A DNA stretch of 64,000 bases from Persicaria tinctoria (Eukaryota; Streptophyta; Magnoliopsida; Caryophyllales; Polygonaceae): positions 34,277,001 to 34,341,000 of the forward strand of contig JBANSL010000001.1 in NCBI GenBank assembly GCA_037127255.1. The letters run 5' to 3'. Below the pieces are notes generated by a model. It made no database searches. It saw only the letters and a program-made list of their open reading frames with translations, and had not been told where the DNA came from. The position numbers were made by a program, and so were the translations under genes. Of the stretch, positions 34,650 through 47,239 are shown piece after piece. Position 1 is the stretch's first letter. Each line of letters starts with the position of its first letter.

Positions 34650-36345
34650 TGTTGTAGGAGGAAATATAATGAAATAGATCAAACCAGATTCGTGCCCACG
34701 TAAATAATTACAAGACCTCCTCCTGATGTAGCAGCGGGAAGTCAGGATCGATCATCAAGGAAGCACGTCAGCGGATCTCAGGTAGCGGAAAGTTCTCAGC
34801 GAAGTCGACCAGAAGGTTCCTCGATGTCGAGTAAACTACTCGATATCGACTTACCTGTCGAGTAAAAAGAGAAAATAAAACGAAACAAAAAATGAAAACC
34901 AACAGAAATTACTCGATCTCGACCAACTCTCCTCGATGTCGACAAGATTTCCTCGACGTCGAGCAAAAATTCCTCGAGATCGACAAAGCAACAGAAACTT
35001 AAAAGTGCAATTTTTCGAACGCAGAACACGAATTTCGGCGAAAATAAATCAATAAACTAAAGGCTTCCAAGACCAGGGTATCAACACCATAACGATAACC
35101 ATGCAAAATAACACATAAAGGCACAAAAGATCATGCTTTTCATCAAATAAATTTGGTCATTAACAAATAGGAATAAAGAGGCTTTCGCATAAACCCTAAT
35201 TGTTACTAACCCTTTTTCACATAATTAACCCAAGTTGTATTAAGATCACTTTCGCTTCAATAACACAAACAAGGATCACCTTCAACTTTCGCAAAAGAAT
35301 CATGCTCGCAGGGATAGAAGACAAATTTCATAAAAAGATCAAACCTTTACCGCATCACCTCACATGGCTACCGTCGGGCTCACCCTGGCCCTAGAAATGG
35401 GTGGACTACTCGCTCTTCATCATCAAGAAAGACATTAATAATAAAAGCAAATAACTTTGCAATAAAATAAATCAAAGAGAACTTACAACCGATCGAAGAC
35501 AAACCGTCTCTCAACACCTTCTCTCCGCTTGCCACAAGCTCTCTCTCTCCTACTTACTTGATGTAATTGAAACTAGAATTGAATGCATGAAAAATCAGCC
35601 CCTAAGGCTTTACTTATAGGCTTCCTTCCCTCTCTAATTAGGAAAGAATTACCTATCTATATCTATATCTATCTATCTAATTACTTAAGATAAAATAATG
35701 GAAATAAATAATTAAATCAACTAGGACTATATCTAAAATATCTTCATGTCTTCATGTGGTAGGTAAATCTATCTTCCTTGGATAGGTCTTGATAGATTTT
35801 GATAGATTCGGACTTCCTTCGAACCCAAGCAAGCCAACTCAACTCGGATTAGCCCAACAGCGTCGCGGCCCAGAGAACTTTTGCTCGATATCGAGGAATT
35901 TCCTTGACATCGAGGAGTTTTGTCGTTGACTTGGCTTGTCTGGCTTTCTTGAGTAACTTCTTCCCGACTTGGACTCGGACAGCTGCCTTCGGTTTGGTCG
36001 ATATCGAGGAATTTCCTCGACATCGAGGAAATGTTGCTCGAGTTGCCTTGCTCCTCTTCTCGGCTTCTCGATCAGCTTCTCCTCAATCAGGCTTTGGTGC
36101 GCATTTTTGTTGATATCGAGAAACATTCCTCGACATCAAGTAAAAGTCAGCTTCCGTCTTCTCTTCTTGATTTTGTCCCGGAATGGCTCCAAATTCTGTA
36201 ATATTAAACAAAAACTTATGTAGACCTCTATTTCTTGCAAATAAGCATATATTACATAAATTTGACATATTCCCAGCCCGAAATATGCAAAGTAGAACAT
36301 GGAGCTAAAACGTGTATAAAAACATGACTATTTTAGTGGACATCA
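34650..36345 (-). repeat. LTR3 (shared by units 2 and 3)
   Basis: 1,696 bp, TGTTGTAGGAGG...GTGGACATCA on the plus strand. It is complete and uninterrupted, with the same palindrome clusters and TATA site (35611-35618) as LTR1. It lies directly between the PBS of unit 2 and the PPT of unit 3, with no target duplication at either junction. Confidence 0.9.
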
Positions 36346-37829
36346 AATCACCCCATACTTAAGCTTGCTTGTCCTCAAGCAATAACTTGGATGGTCATTT
36401 AGGGGAAGAATTTAAAACTCTCAACATCATAGATTCATTGTCATATGTCCCTACAATCAATTACCATCCTTGAAAAAGTACTAGTGTCACAAATCAATGC
36501 ATGTGCAATAAAAAGCAACATCTACTCACAAAAGGAGGGTTATGTAAAACATTCATAAGTGACAAAGCATTAATAATCAAAAGGATTTTAATTAAGCTCA
36601 ATAAGAAGTAGATTAGTAAAAGGCTAAAGGTGAGCAATTTTTGGCAATGTTGTGCTAATAATCCGGGGAAATGGAGTACTTTCCAAACTGAATTTTCACA
36701 TTCGTTCTTCATAAGATTCATCACCTTTCTCTCAATCGCTCAATGCGTTTTGCAATAATATTGCTTTTACCTCTCTAACCTTAGCACTGCCTTCTCCCGA
36801 GTCGTAAAAATGGGTGTCATGAATGACCCCGGAAACTTAGTACTTCAGACTCCTCACCTTGTGTCCCATCTCACTAAACTATTATATCAGCGAACAGGGT
36901 CGATCTACCTTTATCTCCTGAGGTGATCGGATTTTCTTTCACTCATTAAATTTTCCATATATTTCAAATATTCCTTCCAAACTCCAAATATGATAACAAC
37001 AAAACAACCATATAATAATCTCCAGAATGTAACATCATTCTCAACATAATCCCCGGATAGGAAATAAGGTAAAGAATGGGCAATATTTAGAATATGTAGA
37101 GCAATAATTTGAAATAAGGCATGATATGGCTTTTGTGATACATAAGCATAGGTATGGCTAGGATATAATAACATGTGAGCCTTATATGGAAATATAAAGT
37201 CCTCCATCCTCTTATCATGCAATATGTCAAAAGAAACTTCAAATTTTACCTCCTTTCATGGTTTTCAAGAAAATATGCACTTCATTGTGACTTCCCTTTA
37301 CTAAGCATTTTCATGCTATATCTCTAATGAATCCAATTTTGTATCGTCGAGTTCTTTATAAGCTTCCATGACATTTATCAATGAATTCAATGGGGGTCAT
37401 TTTTCGAAACTTTGGAAAACATTCATGTGAATCAAATATGAATTCCAAAATATCCATGTATAAATAATTTTTAAATATGCACGCAAAATGTCAAATATGT
37501 ATAAAGTAAGCCCTTCCCCCACCCCATACTTAAAATTTTACAGTATCCTCACTATATAAAAACATAAGGGTAAAGAAAGAAACTCACTAGTCAGATGTGC
37601 AGGGCTTCATAATATCGAGTGAAAATGTTGCTGGGCCTAGTCCGAATTTAGCTTGCTTCTATCCCCATGGACCTGAAAAAATGTAGAAGAGAAATACCCA
37701 CAATAGAAAAACTAAAAGTTCAAAAACCAAAAACAAACAGAAGCAACAAAGTGCAAAAGTCCGAAAAATAAATGTCTTATTTACAAGCTCTAGATTTTAT
37801 AGTCGCTAGGCCGAGTTTCTTCATAAAGC
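36346..37829 (-). other. Conserved non-coding 3' region of body3, with PPT
   Basis: Colinear with 12295-13764. The stem-loop TTGCTTGAGGACAAGCAA (36365-36382, element sense) is perfect here and is followed by TTAAGTATGGGGTGATT before the LTR. No gene is seen. Confidence 0.65.
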
Positions 37830-40264
37830 TCAAGGTGCCATTTGCAGGGGCCATGTAGCTTGGGCTTCAAATAGAACTCCATTCTCGCCCATCAGCCGTA
37901 GTCCGCCTGAATGGATCTTATTCACCGTGAAGGGCCCCATCTTTTTCTTATTGAATTTGTTGGGAAACCAATGATCCTTTGATTTGGAAACATAGAACTT
38001 GTATCCAATTTCATACTCCTTAGGTTCATCATTGGAAATCCTACATAAGCGCACATACCAAGGCAAACCTCTCCCATGTATAGATAAATCTTTATTGGAA
38101 ATAGGAGAAGATAGATCCACACCTTGGCTTACCTTCGCAGAATCGGATTCGAGGACCTCGGATTCTACTCGATTTCGAGTAAAATTACTCGATGTCGAAG
38201 AAGTAGGCTCGTCTGGTGGACTGCTGGTCGAGGAGAAAGGATTTTGGTAGATATCGACCAAATTGGTCGATATCGAGGTATTCCGGGCTTCTAGTGCATT
38301 GGTCGTCGATGAAGGCGGAGTCGAGGCAGAAGGATTTTGGTCGATGTTGACCAATTTTCTCGATGTCGAGGAGTCCTTGGCCTCCATTGGATTGCTTGAC
38401 GAAGCTACTGCTGGTGGAGGGCTCTGATATTGGTCGATGTCGACCAATTTCCTCGATGTCGAGGAATTCTGGTTGACTTCGACCCCATACTAGCATCCTG
38501 TCAAGGCATCCAAGAAATAATTAGTCGATGTCGACTTACCTTGGTCGATGTCGAGCAGATCATCTGTGTCGTTGTTTAGGATGGCCATGATCTTCTCCAC
38601 CTGGGCTTCCATATCCCTCTTTTCTAGCTCTTCAAGAGTCATATTTCTTACCTTAGGCTCCCCGCAAGTAATGTAACCAGCTGATATAGATTTTACCTCT
38701 TCCATGGGACCTGTATGCCTTTCAGTTTTATTGAAGGAATACTCAATTACCTCATCGTTGATGTTGAAAGTGAGCACTCTCTTCCTTACGCTTATGTTGG
38801 CATCCACCGTCGCCAGAAAGGGCCTTCCTAGAATGATTGGGCAAGCAGGGTCCTCTGCCATATCAATAACTAAGAAATCAGCAGAGACGAAGAACTTACC
38901 TACTTGTACGGGCACATTGTCCACCATGCTTGTTGGAATGACCACCGTGTTGTTTGCCATATAAAGCTTAGCATCCACAGGCTCTAGGGCACCTATCTTA
39001 ATCTTGGACCATATTGATACATGCATTATACTTACACTAGCTCCAAGATCATATAAAGCATTTAATTTGTATTGACCAAATCCAATGGTTATAGCAAACT
39101 TACATGGAACCGGCCTTTTCTCAAGTATGTCCATATGGCTGCATTGCTCGGCGATCTCAGCCATCGATCGCTTTTTGCTTAGGATCTTCTTGAGGAACTT
39201 GACATATGATGACATTTCATTAAGAGCTTATGTGAAGGGTATGGTGACATTGAGCCTCTGAAACATCTTGATGAAGCGCTGAAATATCTTCTCTCCTGGG
39301 TCCTTTGGAGATTTTGTTGGGAAAGACAACTTTTTTTTCTGGTTTGGAGCCAGAACAAATGTGGGAGGTGCTGCAGCTTCACCGTTGTCAACTTGAGTCT
39401 CCTCGAGGTCGACTTGATTTTGCTCGACATCGACTAGTTACCTCTATCTCGAGTTGAATTGCTGTGCAAACGAATCCAGGCCAAGCTGTTCCTCGACGTC
39501 GACATGGTTTTGGTCAACATCGACCAACGTTTGGTCGATATCGAGTTGTTGTTGGTCGTTTTTGAGTTTTTTTCAGCTCTGTCCTGCTGCTTTCCGACTT
39601 TTGGCTCACGTAGTTGGTGCCCGCTCCTGAGTTTTATGGTTGCGATGTGTCCGGTCTTTCCCTTGGGATTTGGTTCTGAATATCCAGGGAGCGTACCTGA
39701 CTGTCTGGGGACGCCTGCTGCAAGCTGACCAATTTGAGTCTCCATTGATTTCCACCATATATAAATTTTCCCAAGCCTAGAATTGACACCCTGTATCTGA
39801 GTGTAGACGGAATTGAAGGACTGCTTGGTTTCTAAATGGTTCCTCCGCATTTCCTTATGGATGGTCTGTAGGTCATCCTTCTTCTGTTACCTTTCCGGAT
39901 GTCCTGGAGCTCTGTATGACGGGTGGTTCCCAGGGGCACTTTGGTTCCATTGTGGTTGATAGAACCTTTGGTCCCCCATATAGCGATTGGGACTCCCTGC
40001 GTAAGCTCTGCGTGTGGGCACTCAGTAGTTGTGTGCCGCTGTGATCCGCATTCGATGCAGGGCTGGTTGACAGAAAGATACTTGACTTTCTTGAGGAGCT
40101 CGCAATTCTGATCTCTGTAGTACTGCTCCTTGACATCTGGGTTAATCTCCTTAGAAGGCTCATAGAGGGGCATGGATGGGGCTGGCCTGGCATAGGCATT
40201 CTAATCATAGTTGATTGGAGTCTCAAACTTGTTGTCGTAGTTGGTCAGCTTGTCGAGGGCAGCC
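37830..40264 (-). pseudogene. Unit 3 gag (C-terminal part), protease and tail
   Basis: Protease with DLGASVSIM and PIILGRPFLAT runs in the same frame into the tail. Only a TAG at about 38488-38490 separates them, so this copy best shows that no RT was ever encoded between protease and tail in this family. The tail carries SSTSRKLVNIDQNPSAST, NFTRNRVESEVLE, and the GPF module KFNKKKMGPFTVNKIHSGG near the end. The zinc knuckle (CIECGSQRHTTTECPH) is near 40040; a short deletion beyond it changes the frame. The gag N-terminal part is at 47240-48003, beyond the inserted element. Confidence 0.8.
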
Positions 40265-40268
40265 CATG
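40264..40268. repeat. Target duplication CCATG of the nested element
   Basis: CCATG at 40264-40268 recurs at 47235-47239. Joining the flanks restores the uninterrupted gag text seen at 16226-16236. Confidence 0.9.
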
Positions 40269-42171
40269 TGATAAGGCATGTTTCCAATAGGCATTATAGA
40301 TTAGTTTAGGTGCATTTCATTGCCATATAATCATGCTTTAGTGTTAATTGGATTAACACTCGTTTTGTGGAAAAGTTCAGAATCTACGCTATTTCGATGG
40401 TTTTATGTAGATTCGTAGATCCGAGACAAAGAGCACAAGGAATGGAGCTAAGAGAGGCTAAAGCGAGACTTGGGAGAGATTAAGGAAGAAGTCCCAAAGA
40501 GCATCGAACAACCTAAGCAGCAGCGGAGTACGAAATCGAGGTCAAAGAGCGAAAACGAGGGGCGAGTCGCTAAAGCTGTCAGCCCGGCGAGCTACACTTC
40601 TAACGCACTTTTCGGAGGCCTCGAATGTCCGATCGACGCATATGAGCATGCGTTGGAAAGCTCTTTCGAAGATCTACATGATGGTGTTCTGCTGGATTTT
40701 CACTGACAGCGAATGGATTTCCGCTGCAGTGAATCAAGTCAGGAACAACATGTGCGAGAAGGTGGCATGAGCATGACTCGCTTCCAGCGAATGGAATCTC
40801 GCTGCCAGCGAGTGGAGTCAGCAACAACATGACCAGGAGCCAGCACGTCTCGCTACCAGCGAATGGAGTTCGCTGCTAGCGAGTCGAGTCAGCCCGAGAG
40901 CCAGCGAGAAAGCAAACGATCAGACACCATCCGCTGCCAGCAACTGGACTCGCAGCAGCGAGGCACTCCATGCCGCAGAAAGTCTCGCTGCTAGCGGAGT
41001 GCACCAGAGCGACGGAGACCCGAAGACTCGCAGCTGCGGGAGGAAGGACTCACGGCAGCGGGAGGAGCAGCTCGTGGCAGCGGGATCAGCGACTCGCGGA
41101 AGCGGAAGGAAGGGTCCGAGGAGGATGGAAAGAATTCTAAGGCATGGGAGTTCGCTGACAGCGAGTGTGCTAGCGAGGTGGTAGCGAAAATCCAACAGGA
41201 GCTCAATCAAGGCCATTTGTTGCCAGCGGAATTTGTCGGTGCCAGCGGAATGTGACGCTGAATTAAATTAGGAAAGTTCTATCTTTTATCTAGTTTGTTT
41301 AGGAAGTTTTTATCTAGTTTATCTATCTTTTACCTTGTTTATGCAAGACTTTAGGCTTATAAATAGGATGTTTTAGGATTAGCTTATGGAAGGGATTCAA
41401 GTAGAGAAATCACCATTGAAGAGAAGAAAGCTTAGGTAAGCCATGTTTGGCTAATTTTGTAGTTTCCGCCTACACTTTTGAGACTTGGTTGGTGGTTTAT
41501 GAGTTTCTAATATAAGTTATTTTTTTCCTCTATAATTCTTTCAACTTCTTTAGGTGATATTGATTATGTTATTGATGTTATCTTGATTAGCTACCTTGAT
41601 AATATTGATTTCATGCTAGGATTTAATACTTTCGTATTTGTGTTATTTCCGTAGTAGCACGCATAAGAATGTGGATTCCGTGTTTGAAACATGATTATGT
41701 AGGGAGTTGACATATATCTTAAACATTGATTTACCGTGTTTAATTGGTGTTATTTATATGCTCAAGTTCTTAGGACTATTTGCTATGTCTTTGTTAAATC
41801 TTGACCGTGTTAGGGTTGCATTGAGGTGTAAGGGATTAATTGGACTCGTAGGACTTTTAATCTACTTAAACCAAGACGGGAGGAATTCGTAGGAAACGAT
41901 AATAACTTGAAAAGGATTCGATGATCAATAAAACCAACCAAAGTCGAGAACTTGTAGGGGGAAACGCTTTTCTTCTATCCTTTATTTGCTTTTTTCAATA
42001 TTATTTTCTTTTATTTTCATTCATAAAAATCTTTTCTTTTTATATTGATAAATACGCAATATTTAGAAATACTTGATTCTCTAGGGTTCGACCCCTTACT
42101 TGCATACTATACTAATTTGTTCGTTTGGGAATTTTTTTTGGTGAGGTAAATCAACGACTTTTGCTCCGTCA
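40269..42171 (+). repeat. 5' LTR of the nested element
   Basis: 1,903 bp. The segment 40700-41260 is packed with words such as TCGCTGCCAGCGA and TCGCTGACAGCGA. TATA box TATAAATA at 41358-41365 in GGCTTATAAATAGG. Open frames here (for example 40470-40706) are not supported as genes. Confidence 0.85.
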
Positions 42172-42174
42172 AAT

Positions 42175-42192
42175 TGGCGTCGTTGCCGAGGA
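42175..42192 (+). promoter_or_regulatory. Primer binding site of the nested element
   Basis: TGGCGTCGTTGCCGAGGA, three bases after the LTR end. It is the tRNA-Asp type with two differences from the array's site. Confidence 0.7.
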
Positions 42193-42301
42193 ATAAAGTT
42201 TATTTCTTTGTTTTGTGTATTTATTAATATTTTTATATATATCTAACCCCGTGGTGGACCTATCTTACGGTTCACGACACCCTAGTTACTAATATTTCAA
42301 A

Positions 42302-42985
42302 ATGTTGGAGTTATGGCAATACGAGGGAGAATATTTTCACCGTTACCTCACAAGAGTGCAAGATTTAGTGGACGACCGTGCTTCACGAGGTATCCAAGAT
42401 GATTTGAAAGAACAAGTACTTTGCGTTCAAGATGGCATGCTTCAGGAGATACGAGAATTCGCCCAATCATTGAAAGATGAAGGCCTTTACGGTTTGGATT
42501 GGTCGAAATTGTGGGATCTTTTCATTTGCATGGGTGACATGGCAAAGGTGGAAGAAGACTACAAGTTGGCATCCATGCCCTTACCTTTCAAAGAAATGGC
42601 GGGTGAGATACATGAGGGAAGCCAAGACACAAGCATCAATGGTTCAATCGAAGATGGAGAAGGGTGCCCGATACCCCTTGACATGGAGTCTCATGAGTGC
42701 ACGCGTGAGGAACCATGTATTTTGGAACCTACTCTACCTATAGAAATCATCCTCAACTCATCCATTAAGGAACCAAGTCCGGAGCCGATTTCTGTGGCTC
42801 CCGAACAAGGTAATGATATTTCTTACACTTTTGTGGATTTTGGTGAATATGTAGATCCTTGGGAGCATTACTTCAACAAGTCACCAGCGGAACTGTATTG
42901 GTGGTACTACATACCCTCGCCGGAAAGTCACGCTCGAGCATATGAAGAGTTGGAGATCGACCTTCTTCAATATCACATCATTTGA
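42302..42985 (+). CDS. Short Gag-like ORF of the nested element
   Basis: An open frame of 227 codons starting MLELWQYEGEYFHRYLTRVQ. The N-terminal half has helical, charged text (DDLKEQVLCVQDGMLQEIRE, LWDLFICMGDMAKVEEDYK). It stands where plant Gag domains begin, though similarity to Gag is weak. The C-terminus has FGEYVDPWEHYFNKSPAELY. The element at 60788-61775 encodes a decayed homologue with DYVDPFDCYFDKPPAELCW, so the frame is conserved between two families. There is no knuckle, protease or RT. Function unknown; a truncated Gag is my best guess. Confidence 0.6.
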   Translation: MLELWQYEGEYFHRYLTRVQDLVDDRASRGIQDDLKEQVLCVQDGMLQEIREFAQSLKDEGLYGLDWSKLWDLFICMGDMAKVEEDYKLASMPLPFKEMAGEIHEGSQDTSINGSIEDGEGCPIPLDMESHECTREEPCILEPTLPIEIILNSSIKEPSPEPISVAPEQGNDISYTFVDFGEYVDPWEHYFNKSPAELYWWYYIPSPESHARAYEELEIDLLQYHII

Positions 42986-45152
42986 TTTCGGCTTCTTCAT
43001 ATGTGGTGCTCGCCTACCTAGATGGTGTGCACCGGAGTTTGATTTGTTAAAAAGGGCGTTGGCAATGTCTGAGTGAATCTTGAACACATGGACGAATAAA
43101 GCGTCGAGTCTATGACGATAAACAACGACGCTTCTCGAGAGGCAACCCGAGGTAAGTTTTCCTAAATTAGTTATTTCAATTCCTAGTTAGTTAATTAGTT
43201 TTGTCATTTAATAAATGAGATTTCCTTTATATGTTAGATAGATGCTTTCAAAATATTTTTGGAGCTAACCAAGCATGAAAAAAAAAAGACCGAAGAATAT
43301 AGTATGTGTTAAATTCGCTACCAGCGATTCTAGCCGCTCAAACGACATATGAGCTGATTTCATTCGCTGACAGCGAACGGAACTCGCTGACAGCGAATCC
43401 AGAAGTGATGCATATTCTTAGTCCGTTGTCGTCGCAACCCATCTTATTCATTCTTCGTCATCTTCATTCATCCATGCTCGTTGTTCGTCGGTCTTCGTCG
43501 TTGTCGTTCTTCATCGTTCTTCTTCCAAGCTTGTGATCATTATCAATCTTCATCCTCTTCGCCACCAAAACTTTTCCATGATGTGAGTTATTCTTTACCT
43601 TTTTTTATCATATTTTTATGATTTGTTGTCTTTGATTTTCATTGAGGACAATGAATAGTTTAAGTGTGGGGGAGGGTTGAATTAATAGATTCATGCATTC
43701 ATGTTTATTTTTGTCGTTATTTTAGTCTTCGATTGATGTTTTTATTTTTTGTTAATTAATTGCATTGGAAAATGAAAAAAAAATCCACAAAAGTGCGAAA
43801 ACCCATTCTTCAAAAATCCACAAAAGTGCGAAAAAGATCATGCATTGCATATATGTGTTCTTCAAATACTCATCTTGCCTTAGTTTGTCCTCTATTTTAT
43901 TTTTATGAGTTTTAACCTATATGTTCCATGATATGTTTGAATTGTCTAGCCTTGTCACATACTTGAAATGATTTTTATTGGGAGCATGACTTGTTAGTTT
44001 AATTGAGCAAGTATGATTCTTAGTCTTTGGCATTATTGAAATCCAACAAAACTTGCCCCAGTGAGAATTTTTGGCATTATAGGGATATTTGATATATTTA
44101 TTCCCTTTTGCTTTCTTGTGTGACATTATACTCTCCTTATGCAATTACCTCTTGAGATTGACATTGTTATCTATATTTGAGGCCGAATTTATATGTCTAT
44201 TGCTTATGAGTTTCAAATGATAGAGGCATGATTTTCTTAGCCATATTATTATCCATATCCACCCTATATATGTATCTTTTGCTTGTAGCCAAATTTGATC
44301 CTTAGCCTTTTCTTTGAAGCTCAACAAAATTTATCCCTAACCGATGATAAGCCTTACCCTATCCAGGAATTAGGATTAGAGTTGGTGAATGATTGATCTA
44401 GTATGATGAGTGGAAAAGAAAATGTTGCTAAGAGAGTTACGAGTTTTGGATGATTATGTAATTTGGTTTTATTCATCACATTATGCATTATTGTATTTTT
44501 GGCTCTAGAAGAAAAATTGAAAGAAAAGAAGAAAAAAAAAAGAAAAAAAGCATGAATAAGAGCCTTTTATTTTATTATGTATGTGAGTGTTGAAAAAATA
44601 TGTATGGTTGAGTGAAAAGTTCTTTTGTTGAGTGTTTTGAGAGTGAAAGTTTAAGTTACTTTGGTTTTGGAAGTATTTGGTTTTTTATGTTCTTCCGGTT
44701 GTTTTTAGGGATCCCTTTTTCTCGGATTTTTAGCATCACAAGCCTAAATATTTCCTACCTTAAATTCCTTACCAAGCCCCATTACAACCTTGATAAAAGA
44801 CCTCTTGATGTTTCTTATAAGTGATGGCATCCGCGGTGGAGAATATGTGATATATGTGTCAATTTCTATGTAGCTTTTTGCATTTTGGATTGAGTTGAGA
44901 GATTGCATTTTTAAGCCTAAACACACGAGAGTGAGAGTAAACACATGATCCCGGTGAGGTTGGACTAGATGTGCATTTGACTTTGAATCGCTCATATACT
45001 TGCTAGGATGTTAACTTTCATGCTCATGGCTCCTCCCCTTTGATGTTGCTTTTGACAAGGTTAGTGCTTGAAGATCATATTTGTGGTATGATGGCTTTGC
45101 TCTTGTTTTTGTATTGCTTGAGGACAAGCAAAATGTTAAGTGTGGGGGAGTT
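42986..45152 (+). other. Non-coding internal region with two polypurine-tract-like motifs
   Basis: 2.2 kb without a credible ORF. Further GCTnnCAGC palindromes occur at 43310-43400. A purine tract TTAAGTGTGGGGGAGGG stands at ~43659-43676. A second tract, GTTAAGTGTGGGGGAG, lies at 45136-45150 directly before the 3' LTR. The stem-loop TTGCTTGAGGACAAGCAA (45114-45131) precedes the latter. Confidence 0.6.
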
Positions 45153-47234
45153 TGATAAGGCATGTTTCCAATAGGCATTATAGATTAGTTTAGGTGCATT
45201 TCATTGCCTTATAATAATGCTTTAGTGTTAATTAGATTAACTCTCGTCTTGTGGAAAATTTCAGAATCTACGCTATTTCAATGGTTTTATGTAGATTCAT
45301 AGATCCGAGACAAAGAGCACAAGGAACGGAGCTAAGAGAGGATAAAGCGAGACTTGGGAGAACTTAAGGAAGAAGTCCCAAAGAGCAACGAACAACCTAA
45401 GAAGCAACGGAGCACGAAATCAAGGTCTAAGAGTGAAAACGAGGGCGAGTCGCGAAAGTTCAGAATCTACGCTATTTCGATGGTTTTATGTAGATTCGTA
45501 TATCCGAGACAAAGAGCACAAGGAACGGAGCTAAGAGAGGATAAAGCGAGACTTGTGAGAGCTTAAGGAAGAAGTCCCAAAGAGCAACGAACAACCTAAG
45601 AAGCAACGGAGCACGAAATCGAGGTCTAAGAGCGAAAACGAGGGCGAGTCGCGAAAGTTGTCCGTCCGACGAGCTGAACTTGTAACGAACTTTCCAGAGG
45701 CCTCGGATGTCCGATCGACGCATATGAGCATGCGTTGGAAATCTCTTTCGAAGATCTACATGATGGTGTTCTGCTGGATTTTCGCTGACAGCGAATGGAT
45801 TTCCGCTGCAGCGAATCAAGTCAGCAACAACATGTGCGAGAAGGTGGCCTGAGCATGACTCGCTTCCAGCAAATGGAATCTCACTGCCAGCGAGTGGAGT
45901 CAGCAGCAGCATGACCAGGAGCCAGCACGTCTCGCAGCCAGCGAATGGAGCTCGTTGCCAGCGAGTCGAGTCAGCCCTGGAGCCAGCGAGAAAGCAAATG
46001 ACCAGACACCATCCGCTGCCAGCGACTGGACTCGCTGCCGCGGAAAGTCTCGCTGCTAGCGGAGTGCACCAGAGCGAACGAGACCCGAAGACTCGCAGCT
46101 GTGGGAGGAAGGACTCGCGACAGCGGGAGGTGCAGCTCGCGGCAGCAGGATCAGCGACTCGCGGAAGCGGAAGAAAGAGTCCGAGGAGGATGGAAAGAAT
46201 TCTAAGGCACGGGAGTTCGCTGACAGCGAGTGTGCTAGCGAGGTGGTAGCGAAAATCCAACAGGAGCTCAATCAAGTCTATTCGCTGCTAGCAGAATTTC
46301 TCGCTGCCAGCGGAATATGACGCTGAATTAAATTAGGAAAGTTCTATCTTTTATCTAGTTTGCTTAGGAAGTTTTTATCTAGTTTATCTATCTTTTACCT
46401 TGTTTATGCAAGACTTTAGGCTTATAAATAGGATGTTTTAGGATTAGTTTATGGAAGGGATTCAAGTAGAGAAATCATCATTGAAGAGAAGAAAGCTTAG
46501 GTAAGCCATGTTTGGCTAATTTTGTAGTTTCCGCCTACACTTATGAGAGTTGTTTGGTAGTTTATGAGTTTCTAATATAAGTTATTTTTCCTCTATAATT
46601 CATTCAACTTCTTTATGTGATATTGATTATGTTATTGATGTTATCTTGATTAGCTACCTTGATAATATTGATTTCATGCTGGGATTTAATACTTTCGTAT
46701 TTGTGTTATTTCCGTAGTAGCACGCATAAGAATGTGGATTCTGTGTTTGAAACATGATTATGTAGGGAGTTGACATATATCTTAAACATTGATTTACCGT
46801 GTTTAATTGGTGTTATTTATATGCTCAAGTTCTTTGGACTATTTGCTATCTCTTTGTTAAATCTTGACCGTGTTAGGGTTGCATTGAGGTGCAAGGGATT
46901 AATTGGACTCGTAGGACTTTTAATCTACTTAAACCAAGACGGGAGGAATTCGTTGGAAACGATAATAACTTGACAAGGATTCGATGATCAATAAAACCAA
47001 CCAAACTCGAGAACTTGTAGGAGGAAACGCTTTTCTTCTATCCTTTATTTGTTTTTGTCAATATTATTTTCTTTTATTTTCATTCATAAAAATCTTTTCT
47101 TTTTATATTGATAAATACGCAATATTTAGAAATACTTGATTCTCTAGGGTTCGACCCCTTACTTGCATACCATACTAGTTTGTTCGTTTGGGAATTATTT
47201 TTGGCGAGGTTAATCAACGAATTTCCCTCCGTCA
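45153..47234 (+). repeat. 3' LTR of the nested element with internal tandem duplication
   Basis: 2,082 bp. A 199-bp unit starting TTCAGAATCTACGC is present twice (45260-45458 and 45459-45657), which accounts for the length difference from the 5' LTR. TATA box at 46423-46430. Palindrome block at 45780-46310. Confidence 0.85.
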
Positions 47235-47239
47235 CCATG

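Larger units (their letters stand above)
40269..47234 (+). mobile_element. Non-autonomous Athila/Tat-like LTR element nested in unit 3
   Basis: Complete element, 6,966 bp, with LTRs 40269-42171 and 45153-47234 (TGATAAGGCATG...CTCCGTCA), PBS, one short ORF, PPT and a 5-bp target duplication. It has no RT or integrase. The LTRs contain many GCTnnCAGC palindromes. Inserted in the opposite orientation to its host. Confidence 0.9.

Noticed and set aside
40470..46275. Frames of up to 267 codons within the LTRs of the nested element (for example 45472-46275)
   Set aside because: They are produced by the palindrome-rich block, are present in both LTRs with differing lengths, and resemble no protein.
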